From Oehlia diaphana (lineage: Eukaryota > Glomeromycota > Glomeromycetes > Glomerales > Glomeraceae): a DNA stretch of 15,037 nucleotides. Both the position numbers and the translations under genes were made by a program. The DNA lies in the NCBI GenBank assembly GCA_003833135.1, contig QZLH01000288.1:97137-112173 (forward strand), written 5' to 3'. Within the stretch, counting starts at the first letter, position 1. Every line of letters begins with the position of its first letter. The notes beneath the pieces are model-generated. The model was not told where the DNA came from. It worked only from the letters and a program-made list of their open reading frames with translations, and searched no databases. Positions 1 through 8,985 of the stretch are shown one piece after another.

Positions 1-135
1 AAAAAAAAAAAGAAGAGTGGGAATAAAAGAAAAAACTTTTTTTTTTAAAGGAGTGTGATGAAAAAAAAATTTTTTTAAAGTGAGGTACGAAAAAAAATGT
101 TTTTATTTTAAAAGGGGGGTGACGAAAAAAGAAGA
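1..135. repeat. Degenerate A/T-rich tandem repeat, unit about 30-34 bp
   Basis: Four loose units follow each other. Each has an A-run, a T-run, then TTTAAAG and a G-rich core: GAGTGGGAATA near 15, GGAGTGTGATG near 50, GTGAGGTACG near 80 and GGGGGTGACG near 114. The G-rich core is what recurs; the homopolymers vary in length. The repeat runs off the window's left edge, so the array may be longer. The short open frames across this stretch depend on a GTG start and are not credible genes in a fungal nuclear genome. Confidence 0.5.
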
Positions 136-241
136 AAAATTTAGGATAAATAAAAAAGAGAAAAGAGAAAGGAAGGAAAGACAGAAAGGAAGATCAGAAG
201 ATCAAACTCATCAAAGTAAGAGTTTATATAAAAAACAAAAA

Positions 242-293
242 ACGTATCATAACAAAACAATAAACAATCACGTGATCTCGTGTTATGATACGT
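242..293. repeat. 13-bp perfect inverted repeat around an ATCACGTGAT palindrome
   Basis: ACGTATCATAACA at 242-254 is the exact reverse complement of TGTTATGATACGT at 281-293. The 26-bp spacer contains the 10-bp palindrome ATCACGTGAT at 267-276. The arrangement could be a small palindromic mobile element, a cruciform-forming sequence or a two-sided protein-binding site. No gene is readable across it. Confidence 0.75.
267..276. promoter_or_regulatory. E-box-like palindrome ATCACGTGAT
   Basis: Perfect palindrome containing TCACGTGA. In other fungi CACGTG cores preceded by T and followed by A are bound by bHLH factors of the Cbf1 and Pho4 type; that is family knowledge, and no binding can be shown here. 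Further perfect TCACGTGA copies lie at 3129-3136 (inside an exon), 5734-5741, 11163-11170, 11390-11397 and 14947-14954. At least two of these sit in a mobile element, so this copy may be transposon-derived rather than a promoter site. Confidence 0.35.
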
Positions 294-310
294 AAAATTA
301 TTTTCTAAAA

Positions 311-381
311 TTCCGTATACATTACGGAATCTATAGAAATGTACATAAAATGTATACAAAATGTATCCTTTCCGTATACAT
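311..381. repeat. Direct and inverted TTCCGTATACAT repeats
   Basis: TTCCGTATACAT occurs at 311-322 and again at 370-381. The first copy also forms a local hairpin: TTCCGTA (311-317) and TACGGAA (323-329) are inverted arms around TACAT. Between the two copies lie further GTATAC/TGTAT variants. The purpose is unknown; this is upstream of the broken coiled-coil gene by about 200 bp. Confidence 0.55.
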
Positions 382-591
382 ATTTCTTATAGGGAATAAT
401 ATCAAACAATGATAATCTGCCTTGCATGCCTATTGACGTGAAATAAAAATTTTAGTATTTAGTTGATATTATTGACATTATCGAAATTTAATATCGATAT
501 TATTGTTAATAAAAAAAAATTTGCGAAATATGATGATATATTAGTATTTACTTTATATATTAGCAATAATATACAGTGCGGTGAAGCGTAA

Positions 592-1496
592 ATGGAAAAT
601 GTACATTCTTCTACGATAGGTAAGGAAAAAAAACTAGATAGTCCACCAAATGACAGATACTCTACTAAAACGAAACAATCCCGTAGTGAGGATCTTTCTC
701 AGACACAAAAATTAGAAATCGCCATAGACAATGGTCTCTTTCTATTTGAAAAATGAAAGAATTACGTGATGCGTATAATAAGCTTGTGAACGAAAATGAG
801 CAATTGAGAAGTGAATTAGAACAATCTACTATTTCTTCAAAGATATTAGTCAAAGATGTAAAACAATTACTGACTGATGCAAAAAATGCTTCATACCTGA
901 AGAGAATCCATGAGTATGACAAGCAGCATATTCAAAGACTGATTTGGAAAGAGTTAAGACACAATATCTTGAAATACATCACAGCTTGAGGCGAATTCGA
1001 TTGCTAGTGAAAAAGAATAGATGTGTTTAATTTGAGACTAAAAGAATTAGAGTCTATTTTATCGTCCAAAGTAACGGAAATACGTACCTTAGAATCTAAA
1101 CTTTCATCAAAGACATTGGAATTACGAAATTGTGAGGCGGAGCTTTCGTCAAAGTCATTCGAGCTACAGACTCTCAAAACTAAATTGGTGTATTCAAACA
1201 ATATGTATCAGATATGGCCGAACAGTCTTCGATAAAAAAATATCACTTCGTGAGCAGAGCTCAGATGCAAAGCTCCGTTCCAGAGAAGCAGAATAAAGAA
1301 GCGTTAGGAAGTGGTATTATCGATTATTCATTTTTATATTCTGCGTAATACAATAATAATTTTTACATTGTTGTTATTGCTCATATTCTGGATATGTAAA
1401 AACAAATTAACATTATTAATACGGGATATATTCATTAAAAATAAGAGCGGTTATTTTTCCGATGCAAAAAAATCAATTACAATATCTCATTAAAAC
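592..1496 (+). pseudogene. Broken gene: coiled-coil protein with C-terminal membrane segment
   Basis: I do not recognise the family. The fragments read in order but in changing frames. 592-756 begins MENVHSSTIG and is polar and charged. 753-989 is a coiled coil (for example NENEQLRSELEQ). 973-1020 contains QLEANSIASEKE. 1011-1235 holds three 14-residue repeats of the form LExxLSSKxxELR. About 1216-1296 contains SLREQSSDAKLRSREAE. 1308-1493 has a membrane segment of about 20 residues (IIIFTLLLLLIFWIC) and a basic tail. The shifts at 749-754 and 1009-1015 are both -1 and both lie at GAAAAA runs just before a stop. No plausible GT-AG intron explains the breaks; I tested a donor at 620 and found no productive acceptor. 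Indels rather than nonsense changes dominate, so loss looks fairly recent. The intact architecture would resemble a tail-anchored coiled-coil protein. Confidence 0.6.
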
Positions 1497-1568
1497 TCTA
1501 AAGAGGAGTGGAGTGCCTGTTCAGAAAATGATATACAATACATATACTTCTTCATCGGATAATAAACT

Positions 1569-1615
1569 AAAAACGTAGTCGCATTATTCATAATTTGGGA
1601 AGTATCTACGTTTTT
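1569..1615. repeat. 10-bp perfect inverted repeat, 27-nt loop
   Basis: AAAAACGTAG at 1569-1578 pairs exactly with CTACGTTTTT at 1606-1615. It lies about 70 bp after the end of the broken coiled-coil gene. Position and shape resemble a bacterial terminator, but the surrounding introns mark this as eukaryotic DNA, so I treat it as a hairpin of unknown role. Confidence 0.65.
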
Positions 1616-1635
1616 ATAATGATATTTATTCTTTT

Positions 1636-1651
1636 AGGTGATTAATCACCT
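1636..1651. repeat. 16-bp perfect palindrome AGGTGATTAATCACCT
   Basis: AGGTGATT is followed immediately by its reverse complement AATCACCT with no loop. It lies 20 bp after the 1569-1615 hairpin. It could be a symmetric protein-binding site or a mobile-element footprint. Confidence 0.7.
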
Positions 1652-1681
1652 CTTAGCAAACATCCCTATTTTATCACAATT

Positions 1682-1714
1682 TTGACGATCATTTGACGAT
1701 CATTTGTTGATCAT
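1682..1714. repeat. Tandem repeat, 3 x 11 bp (TTGACGATCAT)
   Basis: Two near-identical units TTGACGATCAT are followed by a third with TTGTTGATCAT. No gene overlaps it. Confidence 0.65.
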
Positions 1715-2125
1715 TTTTCAATTTTATCACATCACAATAATTAAGTTGATTGGCTTAATTGAACAATTCTACATAATATCGATCAATATATCAAAATTTA
1801 CGAACAGCATCTGAATTTACATTATATTGAATTTTATTAGAATCGCATTATTATTAGGCAACTTTTACTAGTAACTTTTAAAATGCTAATAATTAGCCTC
1901 AATCAGAAAATTTTACATTAATACATGTTTCAAATTTTACAAATAATTTTAGTATTGTTTTAATTTACTATGTATTAAATTTTATTAGAGTTGTATAGTT
2001 GTATTAATATTGAATAATATCTATTATTTAATAAAATAAAATTTTAAGATATATATATAAAAAAAATTGAAAATAATTAACAATAAATTTAGTTATATAA
2101 TTTTATTTGTTATCAAAATTCATAA
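1715..2125. other. AT-rich spacer, no gene seen
   Basis: About 400 bp of very AT-rich sequence with no sustained open frame on either strand. It holds only small inverted repeats, such as AATTAAG (1739-1745) and CTTAATT (1754-1760). Base composition changes near 2130, where a more G+C-rich stretch begins that I take as the transcript leader of the downstream gene. Confidence 0.6.
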
Positions 2126-2129
2126 AAAA

Positions 2130-2299
2130 GTCCGCATGGTGTCTTCAGATTGCAGCTGACGTGCCTCAGGTAAACAGATAAATATTGATTACATCACGAC
2201 AATCTAAATATCAACAAAAACAGACCCTTCTGAATTCTATTTCAGTAAAATAAAATAAAACTCTTCTGATTTCTCAGGTAAATAATTTAATTAAGCACT
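2130..2299 (+). promoter_or_regulatory. Likely promoter/5' leader of the 2300 gene, with a possible leader intron
   Basis: The stretch is richer in G+C than the spacer before it. CAG|GTAAAC gives a donor at 2170, with acceptors TTTCAG ending at 2245 (76-nt intron) or TTCTCAG ending at 2277 (108 nt). The 76-nt option matches the 61-73 nt introns of the gene below. This is inference: no transcript evidence is available and no clear TATA box can be singled out in so AT-rich a background. Confidence 0.3.
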
Positions 2300-4222
2300 A
2301 TGCCACAAACACAAGAGACTTTCATCGTAGAACGTGAACCGCGCCTTTTTTCAACCACACACTACAAGTATCTCATAAAACCAGGTACACGAAGCGTTCA
2401 TGAATACTTTATGAAACGGATCGCGTCCACCTGGTGTATTCAAAATTACATTAAATACATTCATGAGAATCTTGAGAATGAGATGATTGATTTCGATCAA
2501 GCTCTCTCACTTTTTACTGAGAGCTTAGATCAAATCAATCAGCTCGTTGGTATTCCTCTTCCGGTTAGGTCTTTTTGTGCAAATTATCTCGAATGGTTAA
2601 AGGTACAGTACTGTTGCTATTATGTTATTGGATAATACAGACAAATATTTATGGATTTAACAGTCCTGCGCAGGTGCTGCCACTATACAAGCGTGTTGCA
2701 GTTTTTTTGGTTCCAATAAAAATTCACTTGAATTCAATGATGCCGTTGAGGTTAGTTAACATATTACATGCACCAAATCCGTTGAATGAGATGTTCACAT
2801 TTTATTATCGTCTATAGACTATTAATACGAGGACGGAATCTCATCCAGAGTCATCTGGATCTTTGCCACCCCCAAGGACTCCACCCCAAGTCCATCGGGA
2901 TTTAACGAATTTGCTTTCAACACCTAATAAGAGACCATTAGGAAATGAGGATTTTCAACAGTGAGTTCCGATTTTCTACTTACTCTGTATCAGGGAAATA
3001 TTCTAATAGTGTATGTTCTTTTCTGGTAAAGTTACTCCCAAGAAATCTCAATAATATGCGCATTTGGAATGACAACAGAGGAGTTGAAAAAGGAAATCGG
3101 AGAGGAACTAGCTAGGGAGTTGTCCTGTTCACGTGATAACAATCCTTCCGTGTGGACGCCTGCCTTGGAACGATATATAATCGCTACCCTTAAGGTAAAC
3201 ATTGTTCTAAAAATTTTTTCCGATATAACTTATATACTTAATCATATCTTATACCTTCTTCAGAAAACTGGGAATGCTTTCAGGCAGGCAGTCCTAGAAC
3301 ATGTGTCGGATATTGAAAATACGTTGTTCAAGTCCTACTGCGAGAAGATCCTTCTCGATTTGTAAGTACTTTTAATATTTGTGCTATCAGTGTTTCTTGA
3401 AAGTACTAACATTTGCAAATAAATAGTTCCCATCTCTTTGACGTTCATTCGACAATGCCCCGGAATATAGGTGAACGCAAATACATAATTTACCTCGTAG
3501 CGTCACTTTTCAAATTTTACGAGACCACGTTTGATTATCTTTATTTTGACTGGATAGAGTCACATGCTCGTGCAGCCAAAATGATTAAATCAGCAACGTT
3601 CTCGGGAATCGTGCGAGTTGACGCAAAGGCAACAAGGCATTTGGATGGACTTGATGTTTGGCACATGGAAGTTGCCGGTCCCTCTGATAATGCCTCTGAT
3701 GATCACATAATTGGTGACGCAAAAAAGTCTCTTCGTACGGACCTATTGAATTTAATAGCAATATTAAAGAATCATCTTGATTGCGATGTCAATGTTGCTA
3801 CAAAAATAAAAGTGTTATGCACCCAAGCTGTTAGTGAGTACATTGTGTATATTAGCATGTATGCTTGTGTTATTATTATTAATGCACTCTTTCTATAGAA
3901 ACAAGGCTGACACTATATGCCCTTAATATGCTTCCTGATGGCCGTTTTCTTGCAACTGAGCTCGCTTCCGCCGTCATTCCGTTCAGTTTCAGCGGTAGAA
4001 GTAACTACATCTCTATACTAAGGATGATGGCAATATTTCACGTATGTACAGTATATAAATCAATAAATAATTAATATTCATAACTTAATTTTCTGGGTGC
4101 TTATTTGATTATAGGATGAGATCGAAAAGCGAGAAACGTTAATGGAAGAGATCAATTGTCGAGTGCTTCGGTCAATAGAAACAACTGTTCGTCAGGTGTT
4201 AACGATACCTGATTTAGAATAA
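2300..4222 (+). CDS. Intact 8-exon gene, uncharacterised fungal protein, 483 aa
   Basis: Exons: 2300-2602, 2664-2750, 2818-2960, 3032-3194, 3264-3361, 3427-3833, 3899-4041, 4115-4222. Together they make one open frame of 1452 nt ending in TAA. Introns are 61-73 nt with GTRNGT-like donors and CAG/TAG/AAG acceptors; intron 5 has a perfect TACTAAC branch site. The start is supported by an in-frame TAA at 2288-2290 and an A at -3. Residues 1-130 are helical and Cys-containing. About 140-170 is a Pro/Ser-rich linker (SLPPPRTPP). 180-300 looks helical. 320-448 is the best-defined part: RVDAKATRHLDG, then WHMEVAGPS (E346), a KKSLRTDLLNL helix, LTLYALNMLPDGRF and ATELASA. I recall similar unnamed proteins as multicopy in Glomeromycotina and Mucorales, where an equivalent GEVK motif suggests a PD-(D/E)XK nuclease-like fold. 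Here the Lys position is Ala (A348), so activity is doubtful. No signal peptide or membrane segment is seen. Function unknown. Confidence 0.88.
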
Positions 4223-4245
4223 TCGTTGAATTCTCTATAAAAAAG

Positions 4246-4460
4246 TATGTCCGGAAAATGCTCATTTGTCTGGAATATGTCCGGAATATTGCAATATTCC
4301 GGACGTTGGAAAATTTCCATTTTCCAGAAAATGTCCAGAAATGTCTAGGAGGATTCAGGCCCAGTGTCCAGAAAGTGTCCGGAATATTGCAATTTTCTGG
4401 ACGTTTCGGACACACGGACATTTTCTGGATATTTTTAGCTACAATTTCCGGACATTTGTT
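4246..4460. repeat. TGTCCGGA-type palindromic repeat block
   Basis: About 215 bp built from variants of TGTCC(G/A)GAAAATG and its reverse complement. It includes a perfect 26-bp palindrome at 4279-4304 (two 13-bp arms, GTCCGGAATATTG and its complement) and an imperfect second copy at 4377-4402. The motif recurs roughly every 17-30 bp in both orientations. Open frames through the block are repeat artefacts. It begins about 24 bp after the stop codon of the intact gene, so it could fall within that gene's 3' untranslated region, and it ends where the LINE remnant starts. Confidence 0.75.
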
Positions 4461-4467
4461 TTTTATA

Positions 4468-4750
4468 GGGAAGACTGGGTATCAAAGAGGAAACGGACGA
4501 GGATATGGAAATAATAATGCAAATAGAACAAGACCACAAGATTATAGAAGAACAAATTATTATAGACCGAACTTTAGACATAAAGAGGAAGAACGTCAAT
4601 ATGACAACAGCTACAATAGAAAATACGACAAAGAACGACATTATGGAAATAGATATAGTGGACGATATGATGATAATAGACAAGGAAGAGGATATGGAAT
4701 CACGAGGAAGATATAGAAGTAGAAGCACATATGGTAACAACCGTATATAG
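4468..4750 (+). pseudogene. LINE 5' remnant: Arg/Gly/Asn/Tyr-rich basic tract
   Basis: In one frame the sequence reads as a low-complexity basic tract, with pieces such as GYQRGNGRGYGNNNANRTRP and YNRKYDKERHYGNRYSGRYD. Such RG/RY-rich tails bind nucleic acid in many retroelement first-ORF proteins; assigning it to that protein is inference from position just before the endonuclease. It has no own start codon, because the frame enters from the repeat block upstream. A different frame also stays open across it, which is a by-product of the A-rich composition. Confidence 0.45.
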
Positions 4751-4843
4751 AGATGAAATCTCTCAACAAACCAATAAAAGCATATATAGATGAAAACAAA
4801 AAAATATTAAAAAAATTAATAAAATTGGAAAAAAGATAAAAAT

Positions 4844-5562
4844 AAAATTACTATAGTATCGGTTAACATGAGAGGAATGAATGAACTAGGGAAACAGGAG
4901 TTAAATTAGGAAATATTTTGAAAACCAAAAATGGGACATCATAAATTTGAACGAAACTAAACTATCGGAAAAGAAAGGACAATACACATATTAATTAAAA
5001 AACAAAGAAGTAAGAATAAATAGCGTCGACTTAGAATCAAGTAAAGGAGGTCAATTATTAATTTTAGATGACGATATAGCGCTACGCTCAATTAGTTTTG
5101 AATATATTGATTGATATTGCACGAAATTTGAAGTTATATTAAAAAAAGAAATATCGGACCGATAATGGTGATTATGATATATATACTGTATATGCCAAGT
5201 AATGATATAAAAAAGAAAAAAGAAATAATAAGTAAAAATGAAGTATGAATTCAAGAAACTTTGGAAAAAAATCATAATATCATAGTAATGGGAGATTTCA
5301 ACAAAAATATAGACCAAGCATTAATAACGAAAAATGATTTATCTCAAACACCATATACAATATGCTGAATTTAATCGATGTTCAAAAAGATTTGTTTAAA
5401 GATAATTGGACATATACATGGTCAAACGGTCAAGTTAAAACGAGGATTGATTATATGTTCGTCAATGAAGATTTATTTGGTCATATCGAGGCTTTTCATG
5501 TTAAAACTCAGAAACTGATTTAAAAACGGATCATAAGGCATTAGTGTTAGATTCAACTGTAA
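4844..5562 (+). pseudogene. LINE endonuclease domain remnant (APE type)
   Basis: The motifs of the exonuclease/endonuclease/phosphatase fold are readable in order: KITIVSVNMRGMNE (Asn of the first motif), WDIINLNETKL (catalytic Glu, codon 4953-4955), IIVMGDFN (5291-5302), TYTWSNGQVKTRIDYMFV, and TDHKALVL (Asp-His pair, 5526-5534). In an active LINE this domain nicks the target DNA. Stops at about 4906, 5000, 5113 and 5163 and several frame changes inactivate it here. Order and spacing match a full-length domain, so no large internal deletion is implied. Confidence 0.82.
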
Positions 5563-6449
5563 GACAATATAAAGATTAATAAAGATGCAATTAAAAATGG
5601 TAATAAAGTAATAGACCAAAATTAAAAGATTGTGAATGGGAACAAATAGCATTTTTATTTGTTTTATGTCAAGCAGGGAAACAAATAGTAAGTATTAAAG
5701 ATTAACGAAAAAATAATCATTATTGAAGTGGAATCACGTGACATGGAAGAAATATGGGACGAATTTTTAAATACTTTCACGATTCACAATGTAATCACAA
5801 TGATTGATTAAAGAAAGATAAACAACATTGGAAACAAATGATACGGAAACTGGGGACCAATCATCAGAAAAAGATATAGAAACGTCAATTAAAGAACTTA
5901 GAATTAAAATTATCACAACAAAGAAATTTATTAATAATACACATAATTGAGTGGAATAGCGAGCCCAAAGTAAGTTCAACATAAATAATTTTAAAATGAG
6001 ACGAAATAAATTTTACTCACATTGGAAATTATTCATCCAGAGTTTAACCAAAATATAGAAGAAATACAAAACAAAGAGGGGATTGTAAGTTTAAAAAATA
6101 TAGTGGAAATTGTTAACTAAATTAAATGAACTTTTAGAAGAAAGAATAAAATAAAGATTGAGAGAAAGCTATCAAAAAAAGAGAAACATATTATGGTAAT
6201 AATATCGGTGAAATTATTAAAGGGCGATGGAAAAAAAGAAAGGTTTTTTTAAATATAGATAGTATCAAAAAAATAGATAAAGATGGTATTAGTATTATAA
6301 CGGAGAAAGAAGAAATAAAAGAGGGGTGTCAGACTCATTACAAAAGTTAGACAGGATTACGAAACATAGGCTTAAATGAATTAAAACAAAATAATTGGGA
6401 AGAGATTTATAAACCAATGGATGAGTTAACGAAGATATATATGATAATA

Positions 6450-7705
6450 ATTGAGTGATAAGCAAAGTCAAACTAGGTAAAGTGTCAGGAATGAGTGGTA
6501 TAACGTACGATTTTTGGAAAAGTCTAAGAAAGAAACGCGGAAATTGAACAAAATAATGAATGGATCCAGAAATGTAAAGTATTATTTTTCCAATTAAAAG
6601 AAAGATCTTACATTGACGATACTGATTACTTTGATCGAAGTTACTAGAAATCTAATGATAAAGATTTTAACGGCTGGGAACGTCTAACAGAAGTTCTGTT
6701 GAAATAAGATATCTTAATAATATATTTTTTTTCTGCATTTCTAATTCCTGTGCTATCTTCAATTAATGAAATATTCTTTTGAAGAATTTATTAATGTGAT
6801 ATTCATAAGATCACAATTTATCTTCATTTTTCAAAGCCATAAAATTATTTCCTTTTAAAATTTTATTATTAGTTCAATCTCGTAATGGAAAAAATATTAT
6901 TGATTTATCAAATTCGAAAGGCAATTGAATATGCAAACGGATTTGTTAAAGTAATGTAATTATTCCTAGACATAAGTAGTAAAGCATATAGGTTATTCTT
7001 AGAATTAGGTTTAAATCGATGTAAGGTACCAAAAAAAATTATAGATCTAATAATGGATAAATGTGAAGATAAACATAATAGATTTTAGTAAATGGAGAAC
7101 TATCAGAGATATTATATAGAAGATGGGATCGACAAGGAGAAGTTTGGTCTCCCATATTATGGTGAATTTTTTATGACCTGTTATTAACAAAATTGGAATT
7201 GGTAAAGAAAAATATGGATTACGAGTTAGATTTTAAAAGAATAAATTCAAGTAGAAGAGAAGAAATCAATAATAACATGATCACATTCATGGATGACTCT
7301 ACATTAATAGCAAAAAATGAAAGCTCAGTTAAATTGACGTAAAGAAATACGAAATGATTAGAATTAACAATCCAGATGGTAATAAAAAGTAAAAACACAA
7401 TTTTCAAAATAAATGGCAATAAAATAACAAAAATAAATAATAAAGAAGGAAACAGATTTTTGGGAATTTTCTTTCACACAATGATGATAGAAAAATTTAT
7501 GTTAAAAAATTAATCAAATGACAGAGAACTTTTGTGCAGTGTGTACAAATCAGATGGAGGAAATTAATGGATAAGATTGTAATTTCACTTTGGAGCATGG
7601 TAATGATTCCAGCAATAGAATTTCAGTTGCAAGCAGTAGTGTTATCAGAAGCAGAATGTGGAAAAATTATAGCAAAAAAAATAAAATATTTAAATAAAGC
7701 AAATA
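6450..7705 (+). pseudogene. LINE reverse transcriptase remnant
   Basis: The palm motifs survive in broken frames. KLGKVSGMSGITYDFWKSL lies near 6470-6534. Motif A is LFLDISSKAYRLF near 6958-6996; it keeps the first Asp, has an extra Ser codon and has lost the usual Asp after KAY. Motif B is RQGEVWSPILW near 7125-7160. Motif C is TFMDD, with the catalytic Asp pair at 7292-7297. RFLGIFF and ISLWSMVMIPAIEFQLQAVV follow as thumb-like sequence. The segment about 6715-6888, where the template-positioning motifs should be, is T-rich and does not fit. The copy cannot be functional. Confidence 0.82.
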
Positions 7706-8092
7706 TAACAGTTGTAAATCAGAATTACCATTTTTAGCTAATCACAATAGTGTAGTATTTACAGCCAATTTACAGCTTACATTTATAATATTACAACTGC
7801 TAAAGGTTGTAATTCAGATTATCACCTGGCTAATAATTGGTATTTAGGATTTTGTCTGCCAGTTATAAACTGGCGGACCAATTAGTATATCTAGGATGAT
7901 AAAAAAGTTATTACTGATCTAGTTTAGTATATAAATGGGTCATCATCCTTCGGATGATAACCCATTTATATAATACTAGATTAGTAAATAACTAATACAT
8001 ATAATAATCATTACTTACGGCAACCAATCTTAACATAGTTGTAATTTACCGATCAGTTGCCCAAATGTTAATGTATTACAGTAGTGGGCACA
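7706..8092. mobile_element. Hairpin-rich insertion within the LINE
   Basis: LINE-like coding sequence stops near 7705 and resumes as WAQRFEKIIQDESNYITK near 8093. The intervening 390 bp is different. It has three direct copies of a GTTGTAA(A/T)T motif followed by CAG/GAT-containing sequence, starting at 7711, 7806 and 8038. It has a short hairpin (7854-7864 with 7868-7878, 10 of 11 paired) and a long hairpin (7907-7948 with 7952-7993). No open frame of note is inside. Terminal inverted repeats are at best weak and I found no clear target duplication, so the class is undecided; a non-autonomous element is the likeliest reading. Confidence 0.55.
7907..7993. repeat. Long hairpin, arms of about 42 nt, 3-nt loop
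   Basis: The left arm ends AAATGGGTCATCATCC (to 7948). The right arm begins GGATGATAACCCATTT at 7952. The pairing continues outward through CTAGT, ACT and GTTATT with one mismatch in the inner 20 bp and a few 1-2 nt bulges. The loop TTC is tight, so the DNA or its transcript would fold into a near-complete stem. Confidence 0.8.
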
Positions 8093-8620
8093 AAGATTTG
8101 AAAAAATTATTCAAGATGAATCTAATTATATTACAAAATAAGAGTAATTATAAAAATCATAGACATTTTGGAGGTTGTCACGAACCAATAGATACTAGAA
8201 TATAATAACTGGAAGGTACAATTAAAAAAGAAGAAATTATTATTTTTAGATCAGATCATAGAACATGATAGGGAATATTTATTGAAATGACAGCATTCTT
8301 GTGTAGAACAAGGTATATTAATTATGGAGGTGAAGTCCGTGGAGAACCTCTTTGATATAAGCAGTTAAAACAGATAGTATATGTAGATGAAAGTTCTAGA
8401 GAAATTAAAGATAAATACAGTATAAAATCAACATGGGAATCAATAGTATTTTTAAAAGTAAATGATGTAAATTCTAAAAAAAAAGATAAAATTATAACGT
8501 GAAATGAAAAAGATGGCATTGATTTCATATCTAGTCATCCAAAAATCTATATCTGTATGATAATTGGAACCTATAAAAAAGAAGAATGAAATATCAGTAA
8601 AACATTTCTCATGTCAAACT
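8093..8620 (+). pseudogene. Distal LINE coding remnant
   Basis: A-rich sequence with short readable pieces in shifting frames: WAQRFEKIIQDESNYITK (8093-8150), KKKKLLFLDQIIEHDREYLL near 8225-8285, and similar fragments to about 8560. I read these as the C-terminal part of the LINE polyprotein beyond the reverse transcriptase. No Cys-rich finger or RNase H motif can be identified with confidence. A short minus-strand frame at 8322-8528 is a shadow of the A-rich composition. Confidence 0.5.
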
Positions 8621-8985
8621 TCACCCTGAAAAAAGGTAATTTACTGAAAGAACCCTTCTGCTGAAGAAGCCGATACCTACAAAAAATGAAAAAAAAAAAC
8701 ATTAGTACGTTTCTTAAAGTCAAGTTTAAAACTCCATCCAAAAAAATCAACCAACTTTTGGAGAAGCAATACCTACGAAAAATAAAAAAAGAAACATTTT
8801 TAGTATATATCTTAAAGTTAATTTCAATATTTCACCTTGAAAAAAGATAATTTACCATTAAAAAAACTCTTCTGAAGAAGTGATATCTACAAAAAAGTAA
8901 AAATTTCAAGTTCAGTTCAAAAGGCCAAGAAGAGACCTACAAAAAAAAAAGAAAGTTGAGACTTGCAAAAAAAATCAAACCATTG
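8618..8985. repeat. Tandem repeat array, unit about 100 bp with a 211-bp higher-order pair
   Basis: The phrase GAAG(A)AGxxATACCTACAAAAAA recurs near 8662, 8760, 8873 and 8928. The phrase TCACC(C/T)TGAAAAAAGRTAATTTAC occurs at about 8621 and 8832, giving a 211-bp spacing that holds two of the shorter units. Copies are diverged by point changes and A-run length. It follows the LINE directly and could be its 3' end or an independent satellite. Confidence 0.6.

Larger units (their letters stand above)
4465..8620 (+). mobile_element. Decayed LINE (non-LTR retrotransposon), about 4.1 kb
   Basis: On the + strand, motifs appear in the order expected of an APE-type LINE: a basic Arg/Asn/Gly/Tyr-rich tract (4468-4750), an AP-like endonuclease (4844-5562), a reverse transcriptase (about 6450-7705) and a distal region (8093-8620). 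Every domain is cut by stops and frame changes, so the copy is dead. An insertion of about 390 bp splits the part after the reverse transcriptase. The 5' limit is set by the palindromic block before it; the 3' limit is approximate, placed where a different tandem repeat begins. No target-site duplication could be identified. It carries one TCACGTGA site at 5734-5741. Confidence 0.8.

Noticed and set aside
80..359. Open frames of 71-72 codons on both strands
   Set aside because: The + strand one starts with GTG inside a simple repeat; both are Lys- or Phe/Tyr-rich as expected from A- or T-rich DNA and match nothing.
620..702. Possible intron in the coiled-coil gene (donor GTAAGG at 620)
   Set aside because: Acceptors at 686 and 702 both lead quickly to stops and do not join to the next coiled-coil frame.
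1569..1651. Intrinsic transcription terminator after the coiled-coil gene
   Set aside because: The hairpin plus T-run looks bacterial, but neighbouring spliceosomal introns show eukaryotic DNA, where such a signal has no established meaning for polymerase II.
4152..4740. Overlapping frames on both strands across the palindromic block and the LINE start
   Set aside because: They read through the TGTCCGGA repeat in several frames at once; this is a property of the repeat, not a gene. The plus-strand basic tract from 4468 is kept only as a LINE remnant.
5051..5982. Minus-strand frames of 71-88 codons
   Set aside because: Antisense to the readable LINE endonuclease; composition shadows.
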